Shown: one piece after another, positions 5,234 through 13,171 of the stretch | How the letters are laid out: each line of letters starts with the position of its first letter | Position numbering within the stretch: the first letter of the stretch is position 1 | Assembly: GCA_013697915.1 (NCBI GenBank) | Contig: JACCVY010000101.1 | Coordinates: 1 to 37,463, forward strand | Direction: 5' to 3' | Source: Blastocatellia bacterium | GTDB taxonomy: Bacteria > Acidobacteriota > Blastocatellia > Pyrinomonadales > Pyrinomonadaceae | DNA: 37,463 nt | Made by a program: the position numbers and the translations under genes | The notes under the pieces: model-generated | What the model saw: the letters and a program-made list of their open reading frames with translations, nothing else | What the model was told of the DNA's origin: nothing | The model's database searches: none

Positions 5234-8221
5234 CTAGCGGTGAAACTGAATATTACCCTGTGTCAGCACACCTGAGCGCGATGACGCACGTGCGCCCATG
5301 ATCATAATTGAGAACCTGTCATTCGTTCCCGGCTCACCATTATCCTGCACCTTAACAGTGAATAGGACCTGATCCCGACCGACATGCCCTTTACCTGTGA
5401 ACGTGACCTCATTCGTGACCGGGTCGTAGCTGAACGAATCAATTGAATCAGAGACAAGGTGGATGTCTTCCCCTTTGTCCTGGTAATTGAGATGACCGCT
5501 CGGCGTGTTGTCAGCGTTAAAGCCGAAGCTGACCAACTTGTTAAGAATATTCCCCCCGCCAGTCACCTTGGTGACATCCCCGACTCCGGGCGACGGACTG
5601 GGTGACGGACTTGGGCTTGGTGATGGTGACGGACTCGGGCTTGGCGATGGTGAAGGCGTCGGTCCGCAGTTAATTGTGTATTGCGTGCCGCCGCGAGTTA
5701 TATCACGGATGGCGTTTGCACCGGACGTGAATGCCTGGCCGCGCAATCCCACCAGAACGGAACCAGCACCCACAGCCGGACCATGAGTAACGAACGGATT
5801 GAGTTTGCTGGCAGAGACTTTGATGGTGACAGTCTTATTTACCGTGTCAAAGGATCCGCTATCAGCCGTCCCGCGCCTGGTGTAGGTTATGGTGCCGTCG
5901 GAATTCCTGACCGCTGTGCCGTACGAGAAAGTCGACGGCTGAGATGGATCGGTTGAGGCGCGTACCCAAAACTGGTCGCCGCGATCGGAGAGCCCATAAG
6001 TGTAATCTCCGGTCGCACTCAGTTTCGAATTTGGCGCGTTGGCCGTAAAGTTCATGCGCCAGTTGGCGGCAGGAGGCACGACAGTCAGGTCTGAAACTGT
6101 CATGGTCGCGACGATGACCGGATCGGTCGTCCCCTCGCACGAATATTTGATCGCCGTGACGTCCAGTGGGCTGGTGCCACCCGGTTCAGCTAACAAACCG
6201 ATGGTTTGGTCGCCTGTGAAGTCAGTCACCTGCTCACCGTTTGGACCGGGCTGTGCTGGCGGTGGGTTGAGGCCAGGAGCGAATGGACCAGATCCCGGTA
6301 CCGGCGCAGGAACTGAACCGCCATTAATACTCGGTCCGCTGATCTGACGCGACACAAAGGTGTGCCCGTCAAAATCGTTATGGTCGTCAGTGTAGTCGAT
6401 GACGGCCGCACCGGTTGGGTCAAACGAAATCTGAAAGTAGTCAAGCAGATTTCGATTGGCATTACCAAGCGTGCCACCTTCAGAGATATTGCTGCCGTGG
6501 ATGAAGTGGTCACTGACCTTCACTTGCCGGAAGGTCGGCTTATCGGCAGTTGCGTCGAAGCTCTGAGCGTAAAAGACGTTCCAGTTGGCGCTGTCATTGT
6601 TCGTGTTTTCCGTAGTTCCAAACCATGTGATGCCAACCGAGCCCGGCGTCTTGCCCGTCTCCATCCAGGGAACGATACTCGTCCTCGTGTCTGGGCCATC
6701 GCTGACGCGTACCGGCTTACTCCAGGTCGCGCCTTTATCTGTCGAATGAACGAGGAAGATATCCTTATCGTTCGAATAGGCAACATAGGCGGTGCCGAAA
6801 GGAGTGCCGTCGTCCGCGACCTTTACGCTGAAGAAGAGGTGCGCGACGCCGTTCGGGTCACTCGCGGCCACATTACATGTATAAGTAAGTGGCTCAGAGC
6901 CAGCCGGTAAAGGCGGCGGCGTGCCAACACAGACTTGGCCGCTGCTGCCGCTAATGTAGACGGTGCCGCTTGCCTGATGAACGTCAATCGAGCCCACCTG
7001 ACCAATCGCACCGGCAGTCTTGGCAGGGCCGTAGGTCAGGCCGCCGTCGTTTGAGCGTTGAATCATAGTCACGGCCGGCGCCAGCGTTCGGTAAAGCAGG
7101 TACACGCTGTCCTTGCCGTAAAACTCCTGCCATTCCCGATCATCTCCTGGTGCCCCTCCCGTTGCGTTGCCTAAAGGGTTGTTCATGAAGGTGACGCCCT
7201 TGTCGGTGGAACGCTGAGTCGAGATGTTTGCCGCAACCAGACTGGAAGCCGCCAAAGTTGGTGGGGTGTTGGTCCCCAGCGTCGTCGGATCAGGAAAACC
7301 GACGGCCAGGTCAACGTCGCCACCACCGTCAGCACCGACGGATGTGGCATCCGCCTCCGTGAATGAGTCAGGCTGCCCGCGATACACTGGGTGACGCATC
7401 ATCGGATCATAGGAGGGACTGCCGGGCTGCAAATCGAAATACCAAAGGTCAACGCCCGCGGGCACGCCGCGAATACCGGCGACGTAGTGGTTGCCCAGAT
7501 TATCTGTGCGGCTGCTAGGCTCGCCGTCGCGTCCAGCCGAGGGTGCCTTGACTGTTACGTTCGAGCTAAACGAAATGCCATCTTTAAGGTAGTTCGCGTT
7601 CCGTCCTTGCGCTGCATTCTGCACGGTAGCTGTGCCATGGTACTGATCGGCCAATGGTGTCACCGCAAAGTAGAGGGCGTGTACAGTGTAGACGCCTGTT
7701 CCCGTGGCCGTTGGATCGATGGACGCGCTCTCGCTGGTCTGCGGGGCGCCATCGGCGGAACTGCCCACAATGGGGCCAGCGTTCGAATCTTTGTGGATGT
7801 AAAGGTCGTAGTCGTTCGCCGGATTGGTCCATTGGATTTTCACAGCGATCAGTTTGCCCGCGTAATCGCCTGGTGCGACGTTCAGGGTATAGGTATCGCA
7901 GTTGACGCCCTCAACGCAGGCGCTTTCATTGGCGGCGCCAGTGCCAGCCGCCGTGCCATCCCATTGTTGAGTTGGTCCCGTAGGCGCAATGCTTCCGGCC
8001 GCGGGATTCGATGCGCTAATGGATCGCAGTGGGAGTGAAAGCATCGAAACAGCAAAGGCCACCACGAGAAGAAGATTTATCGGAGCATAAGAAGTTAACG
8101 ACGAAACTCTGAATGACCGCCTGAATGTTTTTCTTAATCTTTGCTTCTTGGTTAACTTTGTAGAAACAATCTTATGTTGTCTGTTCTCTGGACGCTGGTT
8201 GTTGATTATGCTGAATTTCAT
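5234..8221 (-). CDS. Large secreted BNR-repeat (sialidase-like fold) protein
   Basis: A 995-aa protein starting at ATG 8221, preceded by an AGGAG site 10 nt upstream; an upstream in-frame start at 8299 is less likely. The N-terminus is a long basic region plus a hydrophobic segment (about 47-66), an extended signal peptide. A pre-peptidase-like beta domain follows (about 85-190; NDYDLYIHKD), then a probable beta-propeller with Asp-box-like motifs: RSTDKGVTF, RSNDGGLTY and HSTDKGATW. After further beta-rich sequence comes a Pro-Ser repeat linker (DNA about 5585-5663). The C-terminal domain of about 100 aa contains VTGGGNI and VQDNGEPGTNDRF. It is probably exported and surface-associated or glycan-related. 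No catalytic sialidase triad was established, so enzymatic activity is unknown. Confidence 0.75.
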   Translation of the reverse strand: MKFSIINNQRPENRQHKIVSTKLTKKQRLRKTFRRSFRVSSLTSYAPINLLLVVAFAVSMLSLPLRSISASNPAAGSIAPTGPTQQWDGTAAGTGAANESACVEGVNCDTYTLNVAPGDYAGKLIAVKIQWTNPANDYDLYIHKDSNAGPIVGSSADGAPQTSESASIDPTATGTGVYTVHALYFAVTPLADQYHGTATVQNAAQGRNANYLKDGISFSSNVTVKAPSAGRDGEPSSRTDNLGNHYVAGIRGVPAGVDLWYFDLQPGSPSYDPMMRHPVYRGQPDSFTEADATSVGADGGGDVDLAVGFPDPTTLGTNTPPTLAASSLVAANISTQRSTDKGVTFMNNPLGNATGGAPGDDREWQEFYGKDSVYLLYRTLAPAVTMIQRSNDGGLTYGPAKTAGAIGQVGSIDVHQASGTVYISGSSGQVCVGTPPPLPAGSEPLTYTCNVAASDPNGVAHLFFSVKVADDGTPFGTAYVAYSNDKDIFLVHSTDKGATWSKPVRVSDGPDTRTSIVPWMETGKTPGSVGITWFGTTENTNNDSANWNVFYAQSFDATADKPTFRQVKVSDHFIHGSNISEGGTLGNANRNLLDYFQISFDPTGAAVIDYTDDHNDFDGHTFVSRQISGPSINGGSVPAPVPGSGPFAPGLNPPPAQPGPNGEQVTDFTGDQTIGLLAEPGGTSPLDVTAIKYSCEGTTDPVIVATMTVSDLTVVPPAANWRMNFTANAPNSKLSATGDYTYGLSDRGDQFWVRASTDPSQPSTFSYGTAVRNSDGTITYTRRGTADSGSFDTVNKTVTIKVSASKLNPFVTHGPAVGAGSVLVGLRGQAFTSGANAIRDITRGGTQYTINCGPTPSPSPSPSPSPSPSPSPSPSPSPGVGDVTKVTGGGNILNKLVSFGFNADNTPSGHLNYQDKGEDIHLVSDSIDSFSYDPVTNEVTFTGKGHVGRDQVLFTVKVQDNGEPGTNDRFSIMIMGARASSRSGVLTQGNIQFHR

Positions 8222-8577
8222 GTCCCGTTTACTCCTCTTTCGGCGAATCAATTGCGGGGCTGAATTCGCGCCGAACGACTGCCCCGTTTTGCCACTCATC
8301 GGCCTCGATTGCTCTACGCGCCTTTACGCAAAACAGAATAGTTCAGGGAGGTTGAGGATTAGTTGAGCCGGAAACTTGAGGTTTTAAACGAGGTTCAACC
8401 CTATTAGATGTCCAGTTTGCCGGTCGCCGACATTCCATAACAAACAAAGTGGAGCAGGATAAGGAGAGCAGTTGCTTCCGAGAAAAATACCTGGGCGGGA
8501 AAGAAACGGGCCCTAATGGCTCGCCGGAACGCACTTCACGAGACTGACTTTTTTAAACTAATTGCGGCGAATAAATT
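8222..8577. other. Gene-free 356-bp interval with the leader of the BNR gene
   Basis: No reading frame in this stretch resembles a gene. It should carry the promoter and leader of the large secreted-protein gene, whose AGGAG site lies at about 8232-8236 on the minus strand. I saw no known riboswitch consensus, tRNA or clear terminator. Two short AACCTC direct repeats lie at about 8380-8400 on the minus strand. Confidence 0.5.
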
Positions 8578-9234
8578 CTATTCTCGAGGTCGAGCGTAGT
8601 TGCGCGCATAGCTCGGCAATTCCACGTCGGAAGGGAGCCGAGGATCAGGCACCGGCTCGCTGGGGACGAGTTTTAGAGGAACAACGCCCGCCCAGACGCG
8701 CAGCGCGTAGTCGTCATCATCGTCGCTTGGTGGACCAGTGCGCACTTTCGCCGAAACCTCCTCGAGCGGCAGCGACAACACCGTGGTTGCTTTCAATTCT
8801 TTATCAGTCGGTTGGCGCACTTCGTCCCAGCGGCCGGGAATCATATGTTCCGAAAGTGCGCGGAGTGCCGCTAGTTTCGCGTCTGCTTCTTCAATTGCCG
8901 TTGCCTTGCCAAAAACAACGACTGAGCGGTAGTTCATGGAATGATTGAATGCCGAACGCGCCAGCACCAGACCGTCAAGCAGGGTAACCGTGACGCAAAC
9001 ATCAATATCGGTTTTCAAGATCCGAAGCATGCGACTGGCAACCGAACCATGGATGAGAAGTTGATCGTCAACGCGCGCGTAGCCGGTGGGAATTACAACC
9101 GGCTTGCCCTCGGCGACAAAACCTACATGGCAAATAAAACCTTCGTCGAGAATTGCGTAAACAAGTTGCCGATCGTAAACACCGCGCTGGGGCAGGCGTT
9201 TCAGCGTGCTGCGTTCGGTCTGGGGAAAGTCCAT
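8578..9234 (-). CDS. Pyridoxamine 5'-phosphate oxidase-family flavoprotein
   Basis: A 218-aa protein. Residues about 30-70 carry the split-barrel flavin-binding core: GFICHVGFVAEGKPVVIPTGYARVDDQLLIHGSVASRMLR. CVTVTLLDGLVLARS and SVVVFGKATAIEEADAKLAAL follow. This is the pattern of the PPOX/NimA-like group (COG3467-type) that binds FMN or a related cofactor. Members reduce varied small substrates, and some act on nitroimidazoles; the substrate here cannot be told. The acidic DDDDDY segment (about 170) and the proline-rich C-terminus are variable tails. It appears monocistronic. Not PdxH: it lacks that enzyme's usual substrate-binding C-terminal motif. Confidence 0.8.
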   Translation of the reverse strand: MDFPQTERSTLKRLPQRGVYDRQLVYAILDEGFICHVGFVAEGKPVVIPTGYARVDDQLLIHGSVASRMLRILKTDIDVCVTVTLLDGLVLARSAFNHSMNYRSVVVFGKATAIEEADAKLAALRALSEHMIPGRWDEVRQPTDKELKATTVLSLPLEEVSAKVRTGPPSDDDDDYALRVWAGVVPLKLVPSEPVPDPRLPSDVELPSYARNYARPRE

Positions 9235-9297
9235 AGGTGAATCGTAAATCGTCGCAGCGTAATAGTAAATTCTGGTAGTGGGTCAGTTTCGCTGCAA

Positions 9298-9583
9298 ATG
9301 TCCGATAAACTTTAGGAAGCTCTGATTAAGTTAATCAGGCTTACTTTTCCAAAACCCGCGCAGCGGGTGAAAGCATAAAGCCTCGGGTGGAGCGAAGCAG
9401 AACCCCAGGTAAACGTCGGGTAAGACCGAGCGCGCGAAGCGTGCGATAGGGCAAAGGCTACGATTTATTCATCAGGTGTCGCTGTCGCCAGCTTCGCGGG
9501 CTCAGTACAAACTTTTCAATGCTTTAATCAGAGGTTCCTTTAGTCTGTCGCGGCGTTACGACAAGCTAAAGCTTATCGGACAT
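9298..9583. mobile_element. MITE-like element with 18-bp terminal inverted repeats
   Basis: Ends at 9298-9315 (ATGTCCGATAAACTTTAG) and 9566-9583 are inverted repeats matching at 17 of 18 positions. A second, inner inverted pair lies at 9315-9330 and 9522-9538 (GGAAGCTCTGATTAAG and its near-complement). The 286-bp unit has no open reading frame. It carries a family B hairpin (9354-9390) and, in its right end, a CAAGCT-AA-AGCTT palindrome (9562-9574). The flanks share AATAGTAAATTC (9261-9272 and 9592-9603). This is consistent with a non-autonomous element, or with nested repeat insertions. The source transposase is unknown. Confidence 0.45.
9354..9390 (-). repeat. Family B hairpin repeat, copy 2
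   Basis: On the minus strand this reads CCACCCGA, GGCTTTATGCTTTC and then the hairpin ACCCGC-TGC-GCGGGT. It matches window positions 1-42 in the core, with both hairpin arms altered in a complementary way. It lies inside the 9298-9583 element. Confidence 0.6.
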
Positions 9584-9638
9584 CAAACTGAAATAGTAAA
9601 TTCCAATCGTGTTTCAAAGGCGTGTAGAATAACCGAGT

Positions 9639-9724
9639 GTAAAGCAAACTGTTAGTTTGCTGATGGTGGGTGAGCACTCAAGTTGAGAGGGTTTGCACCA
9701 ACGCAAACTAACAGTTTGCTTTAC
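9639..9724. repeat. Perfect 22-bp inverted repeat pair of nested palindromes
   Basis: Positions 9639-9660 and 9703-9724 are exact reverse complements separated by 42 bp. Each arm is also a hairpin by itself, GCAAACT-GTT-AGTTTGC and its complement. The pair could form one long cruciform or two small hairpins. It ends directly before the ribosome-binding site used for the TlpA-like gene. The stem resembles family A (CAAACT/AGTTTG), but the outer flank differs. Confidence 0.75.
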
Positions 9725-9736
9725 AAGGCGGCAGAC

Positions 9737-10330
9737 TTGAAAAATGCAGCGCGTCATTTGTTGTTAAATTCGTTGAGCTTAATCCTGCTCGCGATCTCAC
9801 TTTCTGTCGCGATCCTCTGCGGCGCTTGTGCAAGAACAAATAACGAACCAACGCCACCGGCGTCGACATTGCCCGCCACTACCTATCCAATGCCGCCGTT
9901 GTCTGCCTATGCGCAGATGGGCTGGATCGACGCAAACAACCAGCGCTCGCGCTTGCTAGACTATCGCGGCAAAGTGCTGGTGCTTGATTTTTACGCGACC
10001 TGGTGCGAGCCTTGCCGGCAAAGCATACCGCGGCTAAACGGACTGCAAGAGCAGTATGGACCAGAACGCGTTCAAGTTGTGGGATTGAATGTTGGCGGCC
10101 CGGACGATCGCATCAAGGTGCCCGAATTCGCGCAGGAACTGAACATTCGTTATCCGTTGGGTTTTCCCGACAAAGTGCTGACGGATTTTTTTCTTTCCGA
10201 CGATCAAACTATTCCGCAGACATTCGTATTCGCTCGCGACGGCGCACTGGCAAAACGATTTGTAGGCTATGACGCAACCACAGGCGCGGATCTGGAAACG
10301 GTGATTCAGACTGAACTGTCTAAAAAATAA
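9737..10330 (+). CDS. TlpA-like thioredoxin-fold lipoprotein or secreted protein
   Basis: TTG 9737 is chosen because AAGGCGG (9725-9731) lies 5 nt upstream and because an earlier TTG at 9683 would start inside the inverted repeat. From 9737 the protein has 197 aa. Residues about 9-30 form a hydrophobic export signal ending LCGAC, which may be a weak lipobox. The thioredoxin domain carries FYATWCEPCRQSIP (CxxC), then GLNVGGPDD and the cis-Pro loop TIPQTFVFARDG. This group reduces disulfides in the periplasm, for example for cytochrome c maturation or oxidative repair. No ccm or dsb genes are nearby. The two genes downstream run in the same direction. Confidence 0.8.
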   Translation: MKNAARHLLLNSLSLILLAISLSVAILCGACARTNNEPTPPASTLPATTYPMPPLSAYAQMGWIDANNQRSRLLDYRGKVLVLDFYATWCEPCRQSIPRLNGLQEQYGPERVQVVGLNVGGPDDRIKVPEFAQELNIRYPLGFPDKVLTDFFLSDDQTIPQTFVFARDGALAKRFVGYDATTGADLETVIQTELSKK

Positions 10331-10334
10331 TCAG

Positions 10335-10511
10335 ATGATTCGAGAACAACTGTTAAAGAGAGAGCTGGGAAAGACGAACGCATTTCGCTGCCGCAGTTAC
10401 ATGTTGACCGGAGTTGTAATGGCGGTAAATGGAATGGTTATGGGCGCGCGCCGAAGAAAGTTGGAAAAAGGATTCGAAAGTGGCGCGGAAGGCGAAGGCG
10501 TTCAAAGTTGA
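10335..10511 (+). CDS. Possible 58-aa membrane miniprotein
   Basis: An open frame from ATG 10335 to TGA 10511 encodes 58 aa, with a hydrophobic centre YMLTGVVMAVNGMVMGA (about 23-39) and Arg/Lys-rich flanks. Its stop overlaps the ATG of the methyltransferase gene (TGATG), an arrangement typical of translational coupling. No good ribosome-binding site lies before its ATG, and I recognise no family. It may simply be spacer sequence. Confidence 0.3.
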   Translation: MIREQLLKRELGKTNAFRCRSYMLTGVVMAVNGMVMGARRRKLEKGFESGAEGEGVQS

Positions 10512-11107
10512 TGACGATCACACTTGAGTTTGTACCAACTGTAGTTTTCCTGATCGTGATGCTTTGTTGGTTTGCTTTCGCCGCTGTCTTTATCTTTCGC
10601 AAACAACCGCCACCCGGCCCGGACAAGAAGCGCGATCGCTCATCTATTTCCGGCGTCGCGCTGCAAGCTTTGGCCTATGCGCTTGTTTGGTCAATTCATC
10701 GCCGGTTCTTTTCGCCGATAGTCCCTGGAATTGAATGGCTTGAGTTATTGACTGCCGCGATTGCGATAGCAGCGGCGATTGGATCGGTACTGCTAATCAT
10801 GACGGCGGTTAAGACGCTCGGCAAAGAGTGGAGCATTACGGCGCGCATGGTCGAGGATCATAGGCTTGCGACTAAAGGTCCTTACGCACACGTGCGACAT
10901 CCTATTTACACCGGAATGCTGGGTATGCTTGTCGCTACCGGTCTCGCTATCAGTCACTGGATGGTTCTGGTTGCAGCTATAGTTGTTTTCGCCATTGGCA
11001 CTTTGATTCGGGTGCGCATTGAAGAGCGGCTGCTGCGCGAAACGTTTGGACCGCGGTTTGAAGAGTATGCACGCCAGGTGCCGGCGGTCATTCCCGGAAT
11101 ATTCTGA
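10511..11107 (+). CDS. Isoprenylcysteine carboxylmethyltransferase-family membrane protein
   Basis: 198 aa from ATG 10511, in the TGATG overlap; a TTG at 10508 is an alternative. There are several membrane segments: residues about 9-28, 45-65, 74-97 and 137-160. The C-terminal half has the family signature: TKGPYAHVRHPIYTGML (about 122-138), then an RVRIEERLLRETFGPRFEEYARQVP tail. This fold binds S-adenosylmethionine and methylates prenylated or lipid-like substrates. In bacteria the substrate is usually unknown, since no prenylated CAAX proteins are established. It is downstream of the TlpA-like gene and 32 bp before pyruvate kinase. Confidence 0.85.
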   Translation: MTITLEFVPTVVFLIVMLCWFAFAAVFIFRKQPPPGPDKKRDRSSISGVALQALAYALVWSIHRRFFSPIVPGIEWLELLTAAIAIAAAIGSVLLIMTAVKTLGKEWSITARMVEDHRLATKGPYAHVRHPIYTGMLGMLVATGLAISHWMVLVAAIVVFAIGTLIRVRIEERLLRETFGPRFEEYARQVPAVIPGIF

Positions 11108-11139
11108 ACTAATCAAAACGCTATTATTGTGAGGACAAC

Positions 11140-12594
11140 GTGGACACACCGGTAAGAAAAGCAAAGATTCTGGCGACCCTGGGACCTGCGTCCCGCGAGC
11201 AAAGCGTAATCGAAGGTTTGATCCGGGCCGGCGCCAACGGCGTGCGCATTAACATGTCGCATGGCACGCGTGAAGAAAAAGCCGAGGACATCAAAAGCGC
11301 GCGCGCAGCCGCAGCAAAGTTGAAGCAGCCATTGGCTGTGCTGGTGGATCTCTCCGGACCAAAGATTCGCACGCGCCAGCTCAAAGACGGAAGGCCCGTG
11401 ACGCTCATTGCCGGCGAGCTGTTTACCTTGACTACGCGAGACATTCTCGGCGATGAAAAACAGGTGGCGACGAACTACCCGGACCTCGCTCACGCTGTCG
11501 AACCCGGCAGCAGACTTTTACTTGACGATGGCGCAATCGCGCTGCTGGTTGAAAGCACAACCAAGACCGACGTGGTTTGCCGCGTTATTAACGGCGGAAT
11601 CCTCGGCGAGCGCAAAGGCATCAATCTGCCCGGCGTTCCCTTGCCGATCGATTCACTAACGGAAAAAGATCTTGAGGATTTGAAGTGGGCAGTCTCGCAA
11701 AATGTGGACTACATCGCCTTGTCATTTGTACGGCGCGCTGAAGATTGCGCGCGCGCCAAGGCGTTGATTCACGAAGCGGGCGGGCGCGCGCCGTTAGTCG
11801 CAAAGATTGAGAAAGCCGAAGCGATAGATCATCTCGACGAGATCATTGCCACCGCCGATGCCGTCATGGTTGCGCGGGGTGACCTGGGAGTTGAGACAAG
11901 CGTGGAGCTGGTTCCGGTCTATCAAAAACGGATCATTGAAAAAGCAGTGACCGCCGGCAAGATGGTTATCACTGCGACGCAGATGCTGCAATCAATGGTC
12001 AGCAGTCCGCGGCCCACACGTGCCGAAGCTTCGGATGTCGCCAACGCAGTTTGGGATGGCACCGACGCGCTAATGCTATCGAATGAAACCGCCAGCGGCG
12101 ACTATCCGTTGCCGGCGGTTGAAACGATGTGCCGCATCATCGAATCGGCGGAAGCGGGCAAGGCGCCAGAGATAGACAACGTGAAAAAGCGGGCCGGAAG
12201 ACAGTCGGGCCGAGTCAGCCGCGCGCTGTGCGAGGCGGCAGCGTTCGCGGCGGAAGAGATGGGCACGCGAGTCACCGCTGTCTTAACTGAATCGGGTTTA
12301 ATGGCGCGGCGGCTTTCGGCGTTACGCCCGAACCAAAGGATCATTGCTTTGACTAATTCCGAAGACGTAAGAAATGAGCTGGCGCTGATCTGGGGCGTCG
12401 AGTCGCTGATCATGCCGCATGCTGACTCGACTGAAGAGATGCTGAAACTAGGAGAAAGGACTTTGCTGGAAAGCGGCGCCGTTGAAAGAGGCGAGATGAT
12501 TGTTGTGATGGCCGGCAGACTATCGGGCCTGGGGCTTTCAAGTTCGGTGACGCTGTTTACGGTTGAGGGAGATATACATCAGACCGTTGCTTAG
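11140..12594 (+). CDS. pyk: Pyruvate kinase
   Basis: 484 aa from GTG 11140, with a GAGG site 5 nt upstream. It transfers phosphate from phosphoenolpyruvate to ADP, the last step of glycolysis, in the cytoplasm. Visible landmarks are TKAKILATLGPAS-like AKILATLGPAS (about 7-17), GANGVRINMSHG (28-39), DLSGPKIRTR, the catalytic-Lys segment LVAKIEKAEAIDHLDEI (about 222-238) and VMVARGDLGVE with the metal and substrate ligands. The C-terminal allosteric domain starts near residue 355 and ends SSSVTLFTVEG. Full length and intact. It converges with the DUF2442 gene on the other strand. Confidence 0.96.
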   Translation: MDTPVRKAKILATLGPASREQSVIEGLIRAGANGVRINMSHGTREEKAEDIKSARAAAAKLKQPLAVLVDLSGPKIRTRQLKDGRPVTLIAGELFTLTTRDILGDEKQVATNYPDLAHAVEPGSRLLLDDGAIALLVESTTKTDVVCRVINGGILGERKGINLPGVPLPIDSLTEKDLEDLKWAVSQNVDYIALSFVRRAEDCARAKALIHEAGGRAPLVAKIEKAEAIDHLDEIIATADAVMVARGDLGVETSVELVPVYQKRIIEKAVTAGKMVITATQMLQSMVSSPRPTRAEASDVANAVWDGTDALMLSNETASGDYPLPAVETMCRIIESAEAGKAPEIDNVKKRAGRQSGRVSRALCEAAAFAAEEMGTRVTAVLTESGLMARRLSALRPNQRIIALTNSEDVRNELALIWGVESLIMPHADSTEEMLKLGERTLLESGAVERGEMIVVMAGRLSGLGLSSSVTLFTVEGDIHQTVA

Positions 12595-12628
12595 GTGGTT
12601 ATTAGCGAACAAGAACCAATCTGGGCCT

Positions 12629-12916
12629 TCAAGAACTTTCAAGGTCCGCTCCGGCCAGCAAGCCGGCCATGGACAGATCTTCATCCAGTTCGGACCAATG
12701 CAGCGAGGTTCCCCCACTGCCAATTTCGCATTTCATTCGCTGTTCCGGTGAGGCTTTGAGTAATAAAGGGAACCAGGCTATCGGCACGCTGACGCGCCGC
12801 CCATCTGTAAGTAGCACATGCATCATATCTTCATCAAAATTGACGGACTTCGCCAACGCCGTTGTGGGGACAAAGGCTCGTTGAGAGTTAGCCTCATTGC
12901 TTACTAAAGTACTCAT
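12629..12916 (-). CDS. DUF2442-domain protein
   Basis: 95 aa from ATG 12916, with a GGAGG site 6 nt upstream; an ORF extension to 12952 lacks one. The DUF2442 pattern is plain: VNFDEDMMHVLLTDGRRVSVPIAWFPLLLKASPEQR (about 26-61), then IHWSELDEDLS-like LHWSELDEDLSMAGLL. The family is found beside DUF4160 proteins, often in mobile or toxin-antitoxin-like contexts. Its start overlaps the end of the DUF4160 gene by 23 bp, so translation is probably coupled. The role is not established; one of the pair may neutralise the other. Confidence 0.88.
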   Translation of the reverse strand: MSTLVSNEANSQRAFVPTTALAKSVNFDEDMMHVLLTDGRRVSVPIAWFPLLLKASPEQRMKCEIGSGGTSLHWSELDEDLSMAGLLAGADLESS

Positions 12917-13133
12917 TCCAAACCTCCAGGAAAAACGACTCGTTTTCTGCAACCAACCGCTCGAGCTGCCTTAACTCTCGACTTGCAAACCCGTAGTTAG
13001 AGGCAAGTCGTATCGGGTTCAGCCAGAACTTCGCTTGGTTCTCAGCAGCCTTAACGTGAATATGAGCGGGTTCGTCTCGCTCATTGCTGAAAAAGTAGAA
13101 GCGAAACTTGCCTATCCGCAGCACGGTCGGCAT
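12894..13133 (-). CDS. DUF4160-domain protein
   Basis: A 79-aa protein with the family motif MPTVLRIGKFRFYFFSNERDEPAHIHVKA (1-29) and FWLNPIRLA, followed by LRQLERLVAENESFFLEVWNEYF. The conserved EPAHIHV His pair suggests metal binding or RNA cleavage, but no activity has been shown that I can cite. It comes first in the two-gene unit with DUF2442. Full length for the family. Confidence 0.9.
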   Translation of the reverse strand: MPTVLRIGKFRFYFFSNERDEPAHIHVKAAENQAKFWLNPIRLASNYGFASRELRQLERLVAENESFFLEVWNEYFSKQ

Positions 13134-13171
13134 ATGGAAAGTCTACAGGATTTGAGGAGAATTCGCAGCGT

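Noticed and set aside
5505-5786. Plus-strand frame with repeated GDGLGLGDG
   Set aside because: It is the complement of the Pro-Ser linker of the secreted BNR protein.
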